In this document: positions 15,811 through 25,360 of the stretch, in pieces
Numbering within the stretch: position 1 is the first letter of the stretch
Layout of the letters: each line of letters opens with the position of its first letter
Source: Streptococcus sp. DD10
Lineage (GTDB): Bacteria; Bacillota; Bacilli; Lactobacillales; Streptococcaceae
Assembly: GCF_001578805.1 (NCBI RefSeq)
Contig: NZ_KQ969158.1
Coordinates: forward strand, 70,928 to 113,358
DNA length: 42,431 nt
Reading direction: 5' to 3'
Position numbers and translations under genes: made by a program
The notes under the pieces: model-generated
Told to the model about the DNA's origin: nothing
What the model saw: the letters and a program-made list of their open reading frames with translations, nothing else
The model's database searches: none

Positions 15811-17613
15811 GTGGTTTTCATTGGTAAGAATAGCAGGGTTAGTGTTAGTGTTGCTCTATCATTTTTATCAAAATATTTTTTCAGGTGGATTTGTAGGTGT
15901 AGATATCTTTTTCACATTCTCAGGTTTTTTGATTACAGCCCTCTTATTAGATGAGTTTGCTCGTTCAGGAGAAATTGATTTAGTAGGCTATCTACGCAGG
16001 CGTTTTTATAGGATTTTCCCTCCACTGGTTCTCATGATTCTATTAGTAATGCCGTTGACTCTTTTAGTCCGGCAAGATTATGTAGCAGGGATTGGGTCGC
16101 AGATTATGGCCAGTTTGGGGTTTGTGACCAATCTATTTGAAATCATTTCAGGAGGCAGTTACGAAAGTCAATTTATCCCCCATCTTTTTGTACATACATG
16201 GAGTCTAGCTGTTGAAGTTCACTATTATCTTTTTTGGGGCTTAGGACTCTGGTGGCTATCAAAACACTCAAAAAATAAAGGAGCCTTTAGAGGGAGTGTT
16301 TTTCTCCTCTCGTCAGCCCTCTTTTTTGTCAGCTTTTTAGCGATGTTTGTATCGGCCTTTTCAGCACATGAATTTTCAGGCATATATTTTTCAAGCGTCA
16401 CGCATATTTTCCCTTTTTTCTTAGGTTCAACTCTAGCAACGATTACAGGTGTAACTGATACAGCGCCATTACTAAGCCAATTGAAACAAAAAATGAGTTT
16501 AAAACAGACTCTTACTCTTGCGGGAGCGAGTCTGTTTGGATTGTTCCTCCTAACGTTTTTCCTGAAGTTTACTCATATCTCAACTTATTTAGTTGGTTTT
16601 CTGCTTGCTTCTATATTGACGACAACAATGATTCTTGCAGCGCGTCTTCTACATGAAAAAACCAAAAAATAAAAGAGCCTGCTATAGTAAATTTTATAGC
16701 GGATACGAGTTACGGAGTCTATCTTTTTCATTGGCCACTTTATTTGATTTTTGGTCAAATTATGTCCAATAATCTGGCGGCGTTATTGACAACATTTTTG
16801 TCGTTTGTATTTGCAGCTCTTTCTTTTTATATTATAGAACCTATTTTAGCTGGGAAAAAGGCAACGATTTTTGGGACTAAAATGGATTTAAGTTCCTATC
16901 TAAAACCGCTATTTTGGTTGGTTGTTCCGTTAGTATTGGTTACGCTAGTTCTGATGGTATTTTCGCCAAAAGTAGGGACATTTGAACAGAGTCTGACTGT
17001 TGAATCCTTAAATCAAGCGCAAACAAAGATGCAGCAAACAAGAGCCAATGTAGATCAAGCAAGAGCGACGGATTATAATGTAACTACAGGATCTAGTTTA
17101 ATAGGAGATTCTGTAGCTCTTAGAGCTTCTGAATACTTAAAAGCGGTAATACCGACTATCGATATTGATGCATCAGTCAGTCGGAACCTTCAAACAGGAA
17201 TGGAAGTCTACAATACTTCTATTAGTAACCACGTCTTAAAGCAAAATGTAATCATTGCCTTGGGAACAAACCCAGTTGATGATTTCAAAGAGGAACTTGA
17301 TAAGTTGGTAACGAATTTACCAAAGGGACATCGTCTAATCCTTGTTACTCCGTACGATGGTCGTGTAGCTGGAGATGCAAACAGTATATCGGTGCAGACG
17401 AGGCAATATGAATTAGAGTTAGCTGAAAAGTATGACTATGTATCGATTGCAGATTGGTATCAAGTAGCACTTGAAAATCCTGATATATGGTTAGGGACAG
17501 ATAATGTTCATTTTGGTTCAAACGCAGAGACCATTAAACAAGGTGGCGAACTATATGCGAATACCATTAAAACAGCTATAGAAAAGGTTGAAAACGGACC
17601 AGTAAAACCGTAA
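15800..17613 (+). pseudogene. oatA: peptidoglycan O-acetyltransferase (Adr/OatA type), split by a one-base frameshift
   Basis: The N-terminal acyltransferase-3 part (15800-16672, 290 aa, about eight membrane segments) begins MRIKWFSLVRIAGLVLVLLY and has the family motifs GGFVGVDIFFTFSGFLIT and RRRFYRIFP. It stops at TAA 16670. The same protein continues in the -1 frame: KIKEPAIVNFIADTSYGVYLFHWPLY, a canonical OatA motif, then one more helix, a linker and an SGNH domain with IGDSVAL (nucleophile Ser), LGTN and the DxxH-type GTDNVHFG, ending at 17613. One added A in the A6 run at 16664-16669 restores about 604 aa, the usual length. Two ORF pieces are therefore visible, 15800-16672 and from about 16671 to 17613. 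The protein modifies MurNAc O-6 and gives lysozyme resistance. The break may be a sequence error, phase variation or a true knockout. Confidence 0.85.
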
Positions 17614-17644
17614 AGAAATCAGACATTTGTTCTGATTTCTTTTA
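17612..17644 (+). terminator. rho-independent terminator after the acyltransferase
   Basis: AAAGAAATCAGA (17612-17623) pairs perfectly with TCTGATTTCTTT (17631-17642), 7-nt loop, T-rich 3' arm. It separates this unit from the S10 operon. Confidence 0.88.
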
Positions 17645-17679
17645 TTAAATAAAAAAGATAAAAAAAAGATTCAAAAGAC

Positions 17680-17713
17680 TTGCAATACAAAGAATCATAT
17701 GATATTCTATAAT
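17680..17713 (+). promoter_or_regulatory. S10 operon promoter
   Basis: -35 TTGCAA (17680-17685) with a 17-nt spacer to TATTCT (17703-17708). A perfect TATAAT overlaps it at 17708-17713. Either or both -10 elements may be used; transcription should start near 17715-17720. Confidence 0.6.
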
Positions 17714-17716
17714 GGT

Positions 17717-17845
17717 GCTGTAAATTATACAGCTTTAGCTTTGATGCAAGAGGTTGCGACACGCTCGGTTGCATTGCCACGCAGCGCGCGTCGGTTTTCT
17801 TGTGGAGCTAGCCTATTATTTTAAATAGACGAAAAGGAGAAAAAG
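17717..17845 (+). promoter_or_regulatory. structured leader of the S10 operon
   Basis: The leader of about 125 nt before rpsJ has a hairpin GCTGTA/TACAGC (17717-17733), then a GC-rich fold. ATGCAA (17744-17749) can pair with TTGCAT (17769-17774), and CGACACGC (17757-17764) with GCGCGTCG (17786-17793) with one mismatch. The GC content is well above the flanks. Autogenous control by a ribosomal protein such as L4 is known for S10 leaders in other bacteria; here it is inference. Confidence 0.5.
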
Positions 17846-18154
17846 ATGGCAAACAAAAAAATCCGTATCCGTTTGAAAGCATACGAACACCGTACACTTG
17901 ATACAGCGGCTGCAAAAATCGTAGAATCAGCTACTCGCACAGGTGCTCAAGTTGCGGGACCAATCCCACTTCCAACAGAGCGTAGTCTCTATACAATCAT
18001 TCGTGCGACTCACAAATACAAAGATTCTCGCGAACAATTCGAAATGCGTACACACAAGCGTTTGATCGATATCATCAATCCAACTCAAAAAACAGTTGAC
18101 GCTTTGATGAAATTGGATCTTCCAAGCGGTGTAAACGTAGAAATCAAACTTTAA
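17846..18154 (+). CDS. rpsJ: 30S ribosomal protein S10
   Basis: A 102-aa protein with the full family sequence ([15 protein letters not shown], ending [11 protein letters not shown]). It sits in the 30S head and, as NusE, takes part in antitermination. First gene of the S10 operon. RBS AAAGGAG. The next gene begins after an unusually long 239-nt gap with repeat sequences. Confidence 0.98.
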   Translation: MANKKIRIRLKAYEHRTLDTAAAKIVESATRTGAQVAGPIPLPTERSLYTIIRATHKYKDSREQFEMRTHKRLIDIINPTQKTVDALMKLDLPSGVNVEIKL

Positions 18155-18180
18155 TTGAAGTTAAGAGATTGTTCAAATAT

Positions 18181-18239
18181 AATTGAACACGGGCTAAAAT
18201 CTTGATAATAGCACAATCGAACACAGGCTAAACTCTTTA
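18181..18239 (+). repeat. two 25-nt direct repeats in the rpsJ-rplC gap
   Basis: 18181-18205 and 18215-18239 agree at 21 of 25 positions (core GAACACGGGCTAAA against GAACACAGGCTAAA). The same motif, often as its complement, marks the inner end of the other operon repeats (24769-24786, 24801-24815, about 25499-25516). Confidence 0.7.
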
Positions 18240-18326
18240 CAAAAAAGATAGATTGCCTTGCGAGCAGGGCTCGCTTCTTCAATCTCCTATTTTTGTTGCG
18301 AGTTCTTAACGCCTTTAGTATCTTGT
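18215..18326 (+). repeat. operon repeat copy A (about 105-nt hairpin element)
   Basis: Parts in order: GAACAC motif (18219-18230), AAAAAAGATA (18241-18250), tip hairpin GCGAGC-agg-GCTCGC (18260-18274), CCTATTTTT (18286-18294), tail TTAACGCCTTTAGTATCTTG (18306-18325). AGATTG (18250-18255) pairs with CAATCT (18280-18285), and CAAAAA (18240-18245) with TTTTTG (18290-18295). The order of parts matches copies C and E, and the complements of B and D. Confidence 0.7.
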
Positions 18327-18393
18327 GTTTGAGCATAAAAAACGCTCGTTAAAAACTTTTTGAATAAAAATATAGAAAAGGAACTATTTTCTC

Positions 18394-19020
18394 ATGACAA
18401 AAGGAATCTTAGGGAAAAAAGTGGGAATGACTCAAATCTTCACTGAAGCTGGCGAATTGATCCCTGTAACAGTTATCGAAGCAACTCCAAACGTGGTTCT
18501 TCAAGTTAAAACTGTTGAAACAGATGGTTACAACGCTATCCAAGTTGGTTTCGATGACAAGCGCGAAGTATTGAGTAACAAACCTGCTAAAGGACATGTC
18601 GCAAAAGCGAACACGGCTCCTAAGCGCTTCATTCGTGAATTCAAAAACGTTGAAGGCTTGGAAGTTGGTGCTGAAATCACAGTTGAAACATTCGCAGCTG
18701 GAGACGTTGTTGACGTAACTGGTACTTCTAAAGGTAAAGGTTTCCAAGGTGTTATCAAACGCCACGGACAATCACGTGGACCAATGGCTCACGGTTCTCG
18801 TTACCACCGTCGTCCAGGTTCTATGGGACCTGTTGCACCTAACCGCGTATTCAAAGGTAAAAACCTTGCAGGACGCATGGGTGGTGATCGTGTAACGATT
18901 CAAAACCTTGAAGTTGTACAAGTTGTTCCAGAAAAGAACGTTATTCTTATCAAAGGTAACGTACCAGGTGCTAAGAAATCTCTTATCACTATCAAATCAG
19001 CAGTTAAAGCTGGTAAATAA
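18394..19020 (+). CDS. rplC: 50S ribosomal protein L3
   Basis: A 208-aa protein, [16 protein letters not shown] to the C terminus, with the conserved Gly-rich loop [13 protein letters not shown] that reaches toward the peptidyl-transferase centre. It is an early assembly protein of the large subunit. RBS AAAGGA. Second gene of the operon, preceded by the repeat-bearing gap. Confidence 0.98.
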
Positions 19021-19045
19021 GTAAGGAAAGGGGAAAACAGTCACA

Positions 19046-19669
19046 ATGGCAAACGTAACATTATTTGACCAAACTGGTAAAGAAGCTGGTGAAGTAGTTC
19101 TGAACGATGCAGTGTTTGGTATCGAACCAAATGAATCAGTTGTGTTTGATGTCATCATCAGCCAACGCGCAAGCCTTCGTCAAGGAACACACGCTGTTAA
19201 AAACCGCTCTGCAGTATCAGGTGGTGGACGCAAACCATGGCGTCAAAAAGGAACTGGACGCGCACGTCAAGGTTCTATTCGCTCACCACAATGGCGTGGT
19301 GGTGGTGTTGTCTTCGGGCCAACTCCACGTTCATATGGCTACAAACTTCCACAAAAAGTTCGTCGCCTTGCACTTAAATCTGTTTACTCAGAAAAAGTTG
19401 CTGACAACAAATTTGTAGCAGTTAATTCTCTTGAATTTGCAGCTCCAAAAACTGCAGAATTCGCTAAAGTTCTCTCAGCTCTTAGCATCGACTCAAAAGT
19501 ACTTGTTGTTGTAGAAGAAGGAAACAAATTTGCTGAACTTTCAGCTCGTAACCTTCCAAACGTAAAAGTTGCAACAGCAACAACTGCAAGTGTTCTTGAT
19601 ATCGTAAATAGCGACAAACTTCTTGTTACTCAAGCAGCTATCTCTAAAATCGAGGAGGTTCTTGCATAA
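19046..19669 (+). CDS. rplD: 50S ribosomal protein L4
   Basis: A 207-aa protein lining the exit tunnel (conserved loop [19 protein letters not shown]). In other bacteria L4 represses its own S10 operon through the leader. RBS AGGAAAGGGG. Its stop overlaps the rplW start (TAATG), giving translational coupling. Confidence 0.98.
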   Translation: MANVTLFDQTGKEAGEVVLNDAVFGIEPNESVVFDVIISQRASLRQGTHAVKNRSAVSGGGRKPWRQKGTGRARQGSIRSPQWRGGGVVFGPTPRSYGYKLPQKVRRLALKSVYSEKVADNKFVAVNSLEFAAPKTAEFAKVLSALSIDSKVLVVVEEGNKFAELSARNLPNVKVATATTASVLDIVNSDKLLVTQAAISKIEEVLA

Positions 19670-19965
19670 TGAATTTGTATGACGTAATCAAAAAACCTGT
19701 GATCACTGAAAGCTCTATGGGTCAACTGGAAGCAGGAAAATACGTATTTGAAGTTGACACTCGCGCCCACAAACTTTTAATCAAACAAGCAGTTGAAGCA
19801 GCGTTTGAAGGAGTTAAGGTTGCCAATGTTAACACAATTAATGTAAAACCAAAAGCAAAACGCGTTGGACGTTACACTGGTTTTACTAACAAAACTAAAA
19901 AAGCTATCATCACACTTACAGCTGATTCAAAAGCAATCGAGTTGTTCGCTGCTGAAGCTGAATAA
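19669..19965 (+). CDS. rplW: 50S ribosomal protein L23
   Basis: A 98-aa protein at the tunnel exit, docking site for trigger factor and SRP. Signature [12 protein letters not shown] at the N terminus. The ATG overlaps the L4 stop by one base, and an RBS (GAGGAGG) lies within the end of rplD. Confidence 0.98.
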   Translation: MNLYDVIKKPVITESSMGQLEAGKYVFEVDTRAHKLLIKQAVEAAFEGVKVANVNTINVKPKAKRVGRYTGFTNKTKKAIITLTADSKAIELFAAEAE

Positions 19966-19982
19966 TCTAAGGAGGAAATATC

Positions 19983-20816
19983 GTGGGAATTCGTGTTTAT
20001 AAACCAACAACAAACGGTCGCCGTAATATGACTTCTTTGGATTTTGCTGAAATCACAACAAGCACTCCAGAAAAAACGTTGCTTGTTGCTTTGAAGAGCA
20101 AGGCTGGTCGTAACAACAACGGTCGTATCACTGTTCGTCACCAAGGTGGTGGACACAAACGTTTCTACCGTTTGGTTGACTTCAAACGTAACAAAGACAA
20201 CGTTGAAGCAGTTGTTAAAACAATCGAGTACGATCCAAACCGTTCTGCAAACATTGCTCTTGTACACTATACTGACGGTGTAAAAGCATACATCATCGCT
20301 CCAAAAGGTCTTGAAGTTGGTCAACGTATCGTTTCAGGTCCTGAAGCAGATATCAAAGTCGGAAACGCTCTTCCACTTGCTAACATCCCAGTTGGTACTT
20401 TGATTCACAACATCGAGTTGAAACCAGGTCGTGGTGGAGAATTGGTACGTGCTGCTGGAGCTTCTGCTCAAGTATTGGGTCAAGAAGGTAAATATGTTTT
20501 GGTTCGTCTTCAATCAGGCGAAGTTCGTATGATCCTTGGTACTTGCCGTGCTACAGTTGGTGTTGTCGGAAACGAACAACATGGATTGGTAAACCTTGGT
20601 AAAGCTGGTCGTAGCCGTTGGAAAGGTATCCGTCCAACAGTTCGTGGTTCTGTAATGAACCCTAATGATCACCCACACGGTGGTGGTGAAGGTAAAGCAC
20701 CAGTTGGACGTAAAGCGCCATCTACTCCTTGGGGTAAACCTGCGCTTGGTCTTAAAACTCGTAACAAGAAAGCGAAATCAGACAAACTTATTGTTCGTCG
20801 TCGCAACCAAAAATAA
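19983..20816 (+). CDS. rplB: 50S ribosomal protein L2
   Basis: A 277-aa protein, GTG start, RBS AAGGAGG. It contacts 23S rRNA near the peptidyl-transferase centre; the conserved [17 protein letters not shown] holds the key His. Normal length. A 96-nt gap with a perfect hairpin separates it from rpsS. Confidence 0.98.
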   Translation: MGIRVYKPTTNGRRNMTSLDFAEITTSTPEKTLLVALKSKAGRNNNGRITVRHQGGGHKRFYRLVDFKRNKDNVEAVVKTIEYDPNRSANIALVHYTDGVKAYIIAPKGLEVGQRIVSGPEADIKVGNALPLANIPVGTLIHNIELKPGRGGELVRAAGASAQVLGQEGKYVLVRLQSGEVRMILGTCRATVGVVGNEQHGLVNLGKAGRSRWKGIRPTVRGSVMNPNDHPHGGGEGKAPVGRKAPSTPWGKPALGLKTRNKKAKSDKLIVRRRNQK

Positions 20817-20854
20817 ACTTAAGCGCGTAGCTTAATTATTCCGCCAGCTCGGTA

Positions 20855-20872
20855 GCACTGCATTTGCAGTGC
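20855..20872 (+). other. hairpin in the rplB-rpsS gap
   Basis: GCACTGCA (20855-20862) and TGCAGTGC (20865-20872) form a perfect stem without a T tail, so it is not a normal terminator. It could be an mRNA processing or translation signal. Confidence 0.45.
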
Positions 20873-20912
20873 AAGCCGTTGTGGTACAACATTTAAAGGA
20901 GAAAGAATTAAA

Positions 20913-21193
20913 ATGGGACGTAGTCTTAAAAAAGGACCTTTCGTCGATGAGCATTTGATGAAAAAAGTTGAAGCTCAAGCAAATGACGAAAAGAAAAAGT
21001 AATTAAAACTTGGTCACGTCGATCAACAATTTTTCCAAGTTTCATTGGTTACACAATCGCAGTTTATGATGGACGTAAACACGTACCTGTTTACATCCAA
21101 GAAGACATGGTAGGACACAAACTTGGTGAATTCGCACCAACTCGTACTTACAAAGGTCACGCTGCAGACGACAAGAAAACACGTAGAAAATAA
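20913..21193 (+). CDS. rpsS: 30S ribosomal protein S19, interrupted by a one-base frameshift
   Basis: ATG at 20913 (RBS AAAGGAG) reads [20 protein letters not shown] to NDEKKK and then stops at TAA 21000-21002, after 29 codons. The rest of S19 continues in the -1 frame from GTA at 20999: [20 protein letters not shown] through [11 protein letters not shown], ending at TAA 21191-21193. One A added to the A5 run at 20994-20998 restores a 93-aa protein, the normal length. S19 is in the 30S head and is essential, so a true null is very unlikely. A sequencing or assembly error is the first explanation. Confidence 0.9.
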
Positions 21194-21204
21194 GGAGAAC
21201 ATAA

Positions 21205-21549
21205 ATGGCAGAAATTACTTCAGCTAAAGCAATGGCTCGTACAGTACGTGTTTCACCTCGTAAATCACGTCTTGTTCTTGACAACATCCGTGGTAAAAGC
21301 GTAGCCGATGCAATCGCAATTTTGACATTCACTCCAAACAAAGCTGCTGAAATCATCTTGAAAGTTTTGAACTCAGCTGTAGCTAACGCTGAAAACAACT
21401 TTGGTTTGGATAAAGCTAACTTGGTAGTATCTGAAGCATTTGCAAACGAGGGACCAACTATGAAACGTTTCCGTCCACGTGCGAAAGGTTCAGCTTCACC
21501 AATTAACAAACGTACAGCTCACATCACTGTAGCTGTTGCAGAAAAATAA
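21205..21549 (+). CDS. rplV: 50S ribosomal protein L22
   Basis: A 114-aa protein whose extended hairpin lines the exit tunnel and is a site of macrolide resistance mutations. Conserved [17 protein letters not shown] near the N terminus and [17 protein letters not shown] at the hairpin. RBS AAGGAG. Confidence 0.98.
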   Translation: MAEITSAKAMARTVRVSPRKSRLVLDNIRGKSVADAIAILTFTPNKAAEIILKVLNSAVANAENNFGLDKANLVVSEAFANEGPTMKRFRPRAKGSASPINKRTAHITVAVAEK

Positions 21550-21561
21550 GGAGGTAAAAAC

Positions 21562-22215
21562 GTGGGACAAAAAGTACATCCAATTGGTATGCGTGTCGGC
21601 ATCATCCGTGATTGGGATGCCAAATGGTATGCTGAAAAAGAATACGCGGATTACCTTCATGAAGATCTTGCAATCCGTAAATTCATTCAAAAAGAATTGG
21701 CTGACGCAGCAGTTTCAACAATTGAAATTGAACGCGCAGTAAACAAAGTTAACGTATCACTTCACACTGCTAAACCAGGTATGGTTATTGGTAAAGGTGG
21801 AGCAAACGTTGATGCACTTCGTGCGGCTCTTAACAAATTGACTGGAAAACAAGTCCATATCAACATTATTGAAATTAAACGTCCTGACTTGGATGCTCAT
21901 CTTGTTGGTGAAGGGATTGCTCGTCAATTAGAGCAACGTGTTGCATTCCGTCGTGCACAGAAACAAGCAATCCAACGTACTATGCGTGCAGGTGCTAAGG
22001 GAATTAAAACTCAAGTATCAGGTCGTTTGAACGGTGCAGATATTGCCCGTGCTGAAGGTTACTCTGAAGGTACTGTTCCTCTTCATACACTTCGCGCAGA
22101 CATCGACTATGCTTGGGAAGAAGCAGATACTACTTACGGTAAACTAGGTGTTAAAGTTTGGATCTACCGTGGTGAAGTTCTTCCAGCTCGTAAAGACGCT
22201 AAAGGAGGTAAATAA
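21562..22215 (+). CDS. rpsC: 30S ribosomal protein S3
   Basis: A 217-aa protein, GTG start, RBS AAGGAGG. KH domain with the GXXG loop in [10 protein letters not shown]. It forms part of the mRNA entry channel with S4 and S5. Normal length, and 3 nt from rplP. Confidence 0.98.
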   Translation: MGQKVHPIGMRVGIIRDWDAKWYAEKEYADYLHEDLAIRKFIQKELADAAVSTIEIERAVNKVNVSLHTAKPGMVIGKGGANVDALRAALNKLTGKQVHINIIEIKRPDLDAHLVGEGIARQLEQRVAFRRAQKQAIQRTMRAGAKGIKTQVSGRLNGADIARAEGYSEGTVPLHTLRADIDYAWEEADTTYGKLGVKVWIYRGEVLPARKDAKGGK

Positions 22216-22218
22216 CCA

Positions 22219-22632
22219 ATGTTAGTACCTAAACGTGTTAAACACCGTCGTGAATTCCGTGGTAAAATGCGGGGTGAAGCTAAAGGTGGAAAAGAAGTAG
22301 CATTCGGTGAATACGGTCTCCAAGCTACAACAAGCCACTGGATCACTAACCGTCAAATCGAAGCTGCTCGTATCGCCATGACTCGTTACATGAAACGTGG
22401 TGGTAAAGTTTGGATTAAAATCTTCCCACACAAATCATACACCGCTAAAGCTATCGGGGTACGTATGGGATCTGGTAAAGGGGCACCTGAAGGTTGGGTT
22501 GCACCAGTTAAACGTGGTAAAGTGATGTTTGAAGTTGCAGGTGTATCTGAAGAAGTTGCTCGTGAAGCTCTTCGTCTTGCAAGCCACAAACTACCAGTAA
22601 AATGTAAATTCGTAAAACGTGAAGCAGAATAA
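22219..22632 (+). CDS. rplP: 50S ribosomal protein L16
   Basis: A 137-aa protein that helps place tRNA in the A site. Signature [17 protein letters not shown] at the N terminus and [14 protein letters not shown] in the middle. The RBS is the AAAGGAGG at the end of rpsC, so the two genes are coupled. Confidence 0.98.
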   Translation: MLVPKRVKHRREFRGKMRGEAKGGKEVAFGEYGLQATTSHWITNRQIEAARIAMTRYMKRGGKVWIKIFPHKSYTAKAIGVRMGSGKGAPEGWVAPVKRGKVMFEVAGVSEEVAREALRLASHKLPVKCKFVKREAE

Positions 22633-22641
22633 GGAGAAGTC

Positions 22642-22848
22642 ATGAAACTTAATGAAGTAAAAGAATTTGTTAAAGAGCTTCGTGGTCTTTCTCAAGAAGA
22701 ACTTGCGAAGCGTGAAAATGAATTGAAAAAAGAATTGTTTGAACTTCGTTTCCAAGCAGCAGCAGGTCAACTTGAAAGAACTGCTCGTCTTGATGAAGTT
22801 AAAAAACAAATTGCACGTATTAAAACTGTGCAAAACGAATCAAAATAA
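22642..22848 (+). CDS. rpmC: 50S ribosomal protein L29
   Basis: A 68-aa helical protein near the tunnel exit, with the typical [25 protein letters not shown]. Confidence 0.97.
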   Translation: MKLNEVKEFVKELRGLSQEELAKRENELKKELFELRFQAAAGQLERTARLDEVKKQIARIKTVQNESK

Positions 22849-22872
22849 TAGATTGGGAAAGGAGAAATTCAA

Positions 22873-23133
22873 ATGGAACGTAATCAACGTAAAACTCTTG
22901 TTGGACGTGTAGTTTCTGATAAGATGGATAAAACAATCACTGTTGTAGTTGAAACAAAACGTAACCACCCAGTCTATGGTAAACGTATTAACTACTCTAA
23001 AAAGTACAAAGCTCATGATGAAAACAATGTTGCTAAAGAAGGTGATATCGTTCGTATCATGGAAACTCGTCCGCTTTCAGCTACAAAGCGCTTCCGTCTT
23101 GTAGAAGTTGTTGAAGAAGCGGTTATCATCTAA
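22873..23133 (+). CDS. rpsQ: 30S ribosomal protein S17
   Basis: An 86-aa OB-fold protein, early 16S rRNA binder. Signature [27 protein letters not shown]. Confidence 0.98.
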
Positions 23134-23158
23134 TCAAACCTGAAAGGAGAAAATGTAA

Positions 23159-23527
23159 ATGATTCAAACAGAAACTCGTTTGAAAGTTGCTGACAACTCA
23201 GGTGCTCGCGAAATCTTGACTATCAAAGTTCTTGGTGGTTCAGGTCGTAAATTTGCTAACATCGGTGATGTTATCGTAGCATCTGTAAAACAAGCTACTC
23301 CTGGTGGTGCGGTTAAGAAAGGTGACGTTGTAAAAGCTGTTATCGTTCGTACTAAATCAGGTGCTCGTCGAGCTGATGGTTCATACATTAAGTTTGACGA
23401 AAATGCTGCAGTTATTATCCGTGAAGATAAAACACCTCGTGGAACTCGTATCTTTGGTCCCGTGGCACGTGAATTGCGTGACGGTGGATTCATGAAAATC
23501 GTTTCACTTGCACCAGAAGTATTGTAA
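23159..23527 (+). CDS. rplN: 50S ribosomal protein L14
   Basis: A 122-aa protein at the subunit interface. [19 protein letters not shown] and the conserved [19 protein letters not shown] are complete. RBS AAAGGAG. In spc operons L14 is usually the first gene; no new promoter is evident here. Confidence 0.98.
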   Translation: MIQTETRLKVADNSGAREILTIKVLGGSGRKFANIGDVIVASVKQATPGGAVKKGDVVKAVIVRTKSGARRADGSYIKFDENAAVIIREDKTPRGTRIFGPVARELRDGGFMKIVSLAPEVL

Positions 23528-23542
23528 TTGAACAAACTAGTC

Positions 23543-23575
23543 CCCTGAGGAAGTCCTCAGGGTGCCCTTGTGGGC
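23543..23575 (+). promoter_or_regulatory. double hairpin between rplN and rplX
   Basis: CCCTGAGG (23543-23550) with CCTCAGGG (23555-23562), loop AAGT, then GCCC (23564-23567) with GGGC (23572-23575). Both are stable and neither has a T tail. Position before rplX suggests an mRNA processing or control element; a binding protein cannot be named. Confidence 0.5.
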
Positions 23576-23600
23576 GTAAGAAATTTTAAGGAGAACCCTA

Positions 23601-23906
23601 ATGTTTGTAAAAAAAGGCGACAAAGTTCGCGTAATTGCAGGTAAAAACAAAGGCGTAGAAGCTGTTGTTCTTACTGCTCTTCCAAAAGTAAATAAAGTTG
23701 TAGTTGAGGGTGTTAACCTAGTCAAGAAGCACCAACGTCCAACAAATGAGCTACCTCAAGGTGGTATCGTAGAAAAAGAAGCACCTATCCATGTTTCAAA
23801 CGTTCAAGTTTTAGACAAAAATGGTGTAGCAGGACGTGTAGGCTACAAAGTTGTTGACGGAAAAAAAGTTCGCTACAACAAAAAATCAGGCGAAGTGCTT
23901 GATTAA
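23601..23906 (+). CDS. rplX: 50S ribosomal protein L24
   Basis: A 101-aa KOW-domain protein and assembly initiator ([17 protein letters not shown]). RBS AAGGAG. The 73-nt gap before it holds two GC-rich hairpins. Confidence 0.98.
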   Translation: MFVKKGDKVRVIAGKNKGVEAVVLTALPKVNKVVVEGVNLVKKHQRPTNELPQGGIVEKEAPIHVSNVQVLDKNGVAGRVGYKVVDGKKVRYNKKSGEVLD

Positions 23907-23929
23907 TCACGAAGGAAAGGAGAAGTATA

Positions 23930-24472
23930 ATGGCAAATCGTTTAAAAGAAAAATATCTTAATGAAGTAGTTCCATCTTTGACAGAACAATTTAATTATTC
24001 ATCTGTTATGGCTGTGCCAAAAGTTGATAAAATTGTTTTGAACATGGGTGTGGGTGAAGCTGTTTCTAACGCTAAAAACCTTGAAAAGGCTGCTGAAGAA
24101 TTGGCTTTGATTTCAGGTCAAAAACCATTGATTACTAAAGCAAAAAAATCAATCGCCGGCTTCCGTCTTCGTGAAGGTGTTGCGATCGGTGCAAAAGTTA
24201 CCCTTCGTGGTGAACGGATGTACGAATTCTTGGATAAATTGGTTTCAGTATCACTTCCACGTGTGCGCGACTTCCATGGTGTTCCAACAAAATCATTTGA
24301 TGGACGCGGAAACTACACACTTGGCGTGAAAGAGCAATTGATCTTCCCAGAAATCAACTTTGATGACGTTGACAAAACTCGTGGTTTGGATATCGTTATC
24401 GTAACAACTGCTAACACTGACGAAGAGTCACGTGCATTGCTTACAGGCCTTGGAATGCCTTTTGCAAAATAA
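23930..24472 (+). CDS. rplE: 50S ribosomal protein L5
   Basis: A 180-aa protein that binds 5S rRNA and contacts P-site t[23 protein letters not shown] at the N terminus and [13 protein letters not shown] near the C terminus. RBS AAAGGAG. Confidence 0.98.
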   Translation: MANRLKEKYLNEVVPSLTEQFNYSSVMAVPKVDKIVLNMGVGEAVSNAKNLEKAAEELALISGQKPLITKAKKSIAGFRLREGVAIGAKVTLRGERMYEFLDKLVSVSLPRVRDFHGVPTKSFDGRGNYTLGVKEQLIFPEINFDDVDKTRGLDIVIVTTANTDEESRALLTGLGMPFAK

Positions 24473-24489
24473 TATAGGAGGTAAATCTA

Positions 24490-24675
24490 ATGGCTAAAAA
24501 ATCAATGATTGCTAAGAACAAACGTCCAGCGAAGTTCTCTACACAAGCGTACACTCGTTGTGAAAAATGTGGCCGTCCACATTCAGTTTACCGCAAATTT
24601 AAACTTTGCCGTGTTTGCTTCCGTGAATTAGCATACAAAGGTCAAATCCCTGGTGTCACTAAGGCATCTTGGTAA
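24490..24675 (+). CDS. rpsN: 30S ribosomal protein S14 type Z (zinc-binding)
   Basis: A 61-aa short form with the zinc site CEKCGRPH and CRVC, the housekeeping form in Gram-positives. RBS TAGGAGG. It is followed by a 284-nt gap filled by a pair of inverted repeat elements before rpsH. Confidence 0.98.
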
Positions 24676-24680
24676 TTTAA

Positions 24681-24786
24681 GATATCAAGGGCGTCAAAAC
24701 TCCAAGTGAAAATAGGAAACTTGACGAAGAAACTGGAGTTTCTAGGAAAGTTTATCTTTTTCACACAGAGTTTAGCCCGAGTTCAG
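24681..24786 (-). repeat. operon repeat copy B, inverted orientation
   Basis: Parts in order: GATATCAAGGGCGTCAAAA (24681-24699), GTGAAAATAGG (24707-24717), tip GAAACT-gg-AGTTTC (24728-24741), TTTATCTTTTTCAC (24751-24764), GAGTTTAGCCCGAGTTCAG (24768-24786). The outer stem GTGAAAA pairs with TTTTTCAC. It is the complement of the layout of copy A. Confidence 0.72.
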
Positions 24787-24797
24787 TTGGGTTTTCC

Positions 24798-24906
24798 GAT
24801 TTGAACACGAGCTACAGCCTTGGCAAAAAAGACCAATTATCTTTGGAGCATCGCTCCTGCATCAAATTGCCTATTTTTGCTCTTGCTGTTACGCTCTTTG
24901 TATCAT
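24798..24906 (+). repeat. operon repeat copy C, forward orientation
   Basis: Parts: GATTTGAACACGAGCTACAG (24798-24817), AAAAAAGACC (24825-24834), tip GGAGC-atc-GCTCC (24845-24857), GCCTATTTTTGC (24869-24880), TTACGCTCTTTGTATCATG (24889-24907). It lies head to head with copy B, separated by about 11 nt, so the two form a large imperfect inverted repeat covering most of the rpsN-rpsH gap. Confidence 0.72.
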
Positions 24907-24959
24907 GTATTAACTAGCAAGTGCGTCTTGCAAACTACTAGTAAGAGGAGAAATTTAAA

Positions 24960-25358
24960 ATGGTTATGACTGACCCAATCGCAGACTTCCTAACACGTAT
25001 TCGTAACGCGAACCAAGCTAAGCACGAAGTGCTTGAAGTACCTGCATCAAACATCAAAAAAGGGATTGCTGAAATCCTTAAACGCGAAGGTTTTGTAAAA
25101 AACATTGAAATCATTGAAGATGACAAACAAGGCATCATCCGTGTATTTTTGAAATACGGACCAAACGGTGAAAAAGTTATCACTAACTTGAAACGTGTTT
25201 CAAAACCAGGACTTCGTGTTTACAAAAAACGTGAAGATCTTCCAAAAGTTCTTAATGGACTTGGAATTGCCATCCTTTCAACTTCTGAAGGTTTGTTGAC
25301 TGATAAAGAAGCACGCCAAAAGAACGTTGGTGGTGAGGTTATCGCTTACGTTTGGTAA
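24960..25358 (+). CDS. rpsH: 30S ribosomal protein S8
   Basis: A 132-aa central-domain protein of 16S rRNA. In E. coli S8 is the spc operon repressor. [16 protein letters not shown] at the N terminus and [16 protein letters not shown] near the C terminus. RBS GAGGAG. It is flanked on both sides by gaps of nearly 300 nt carrying repeat pairs, unusual for this operon. Confidence 0.98.
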   Translation: MVMTDPIADFLTRIRNANQAKHEVLEVPASNIKKGIAEILKREGFVKNIEIIEDDKQGIIRVFLKYGPNGEKVITNLKRVSKPGLRVYKKREDLPKVLNGLGIAILSTSEGLLTDKEARQKNVGGEVIAYVW

Positions 25359-25360
25359 TT

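Noticed and set aside
16655..16672. Programmed -1 frameshifting as the first explanation for the oatA split
   Set aside because: The site lacks a clean X XXY YYZ heptamer in frame (it reads C AAA AAA before UAA), no strong downstream structure was seen, and similar one-A defects occur in rpsS and thrE.
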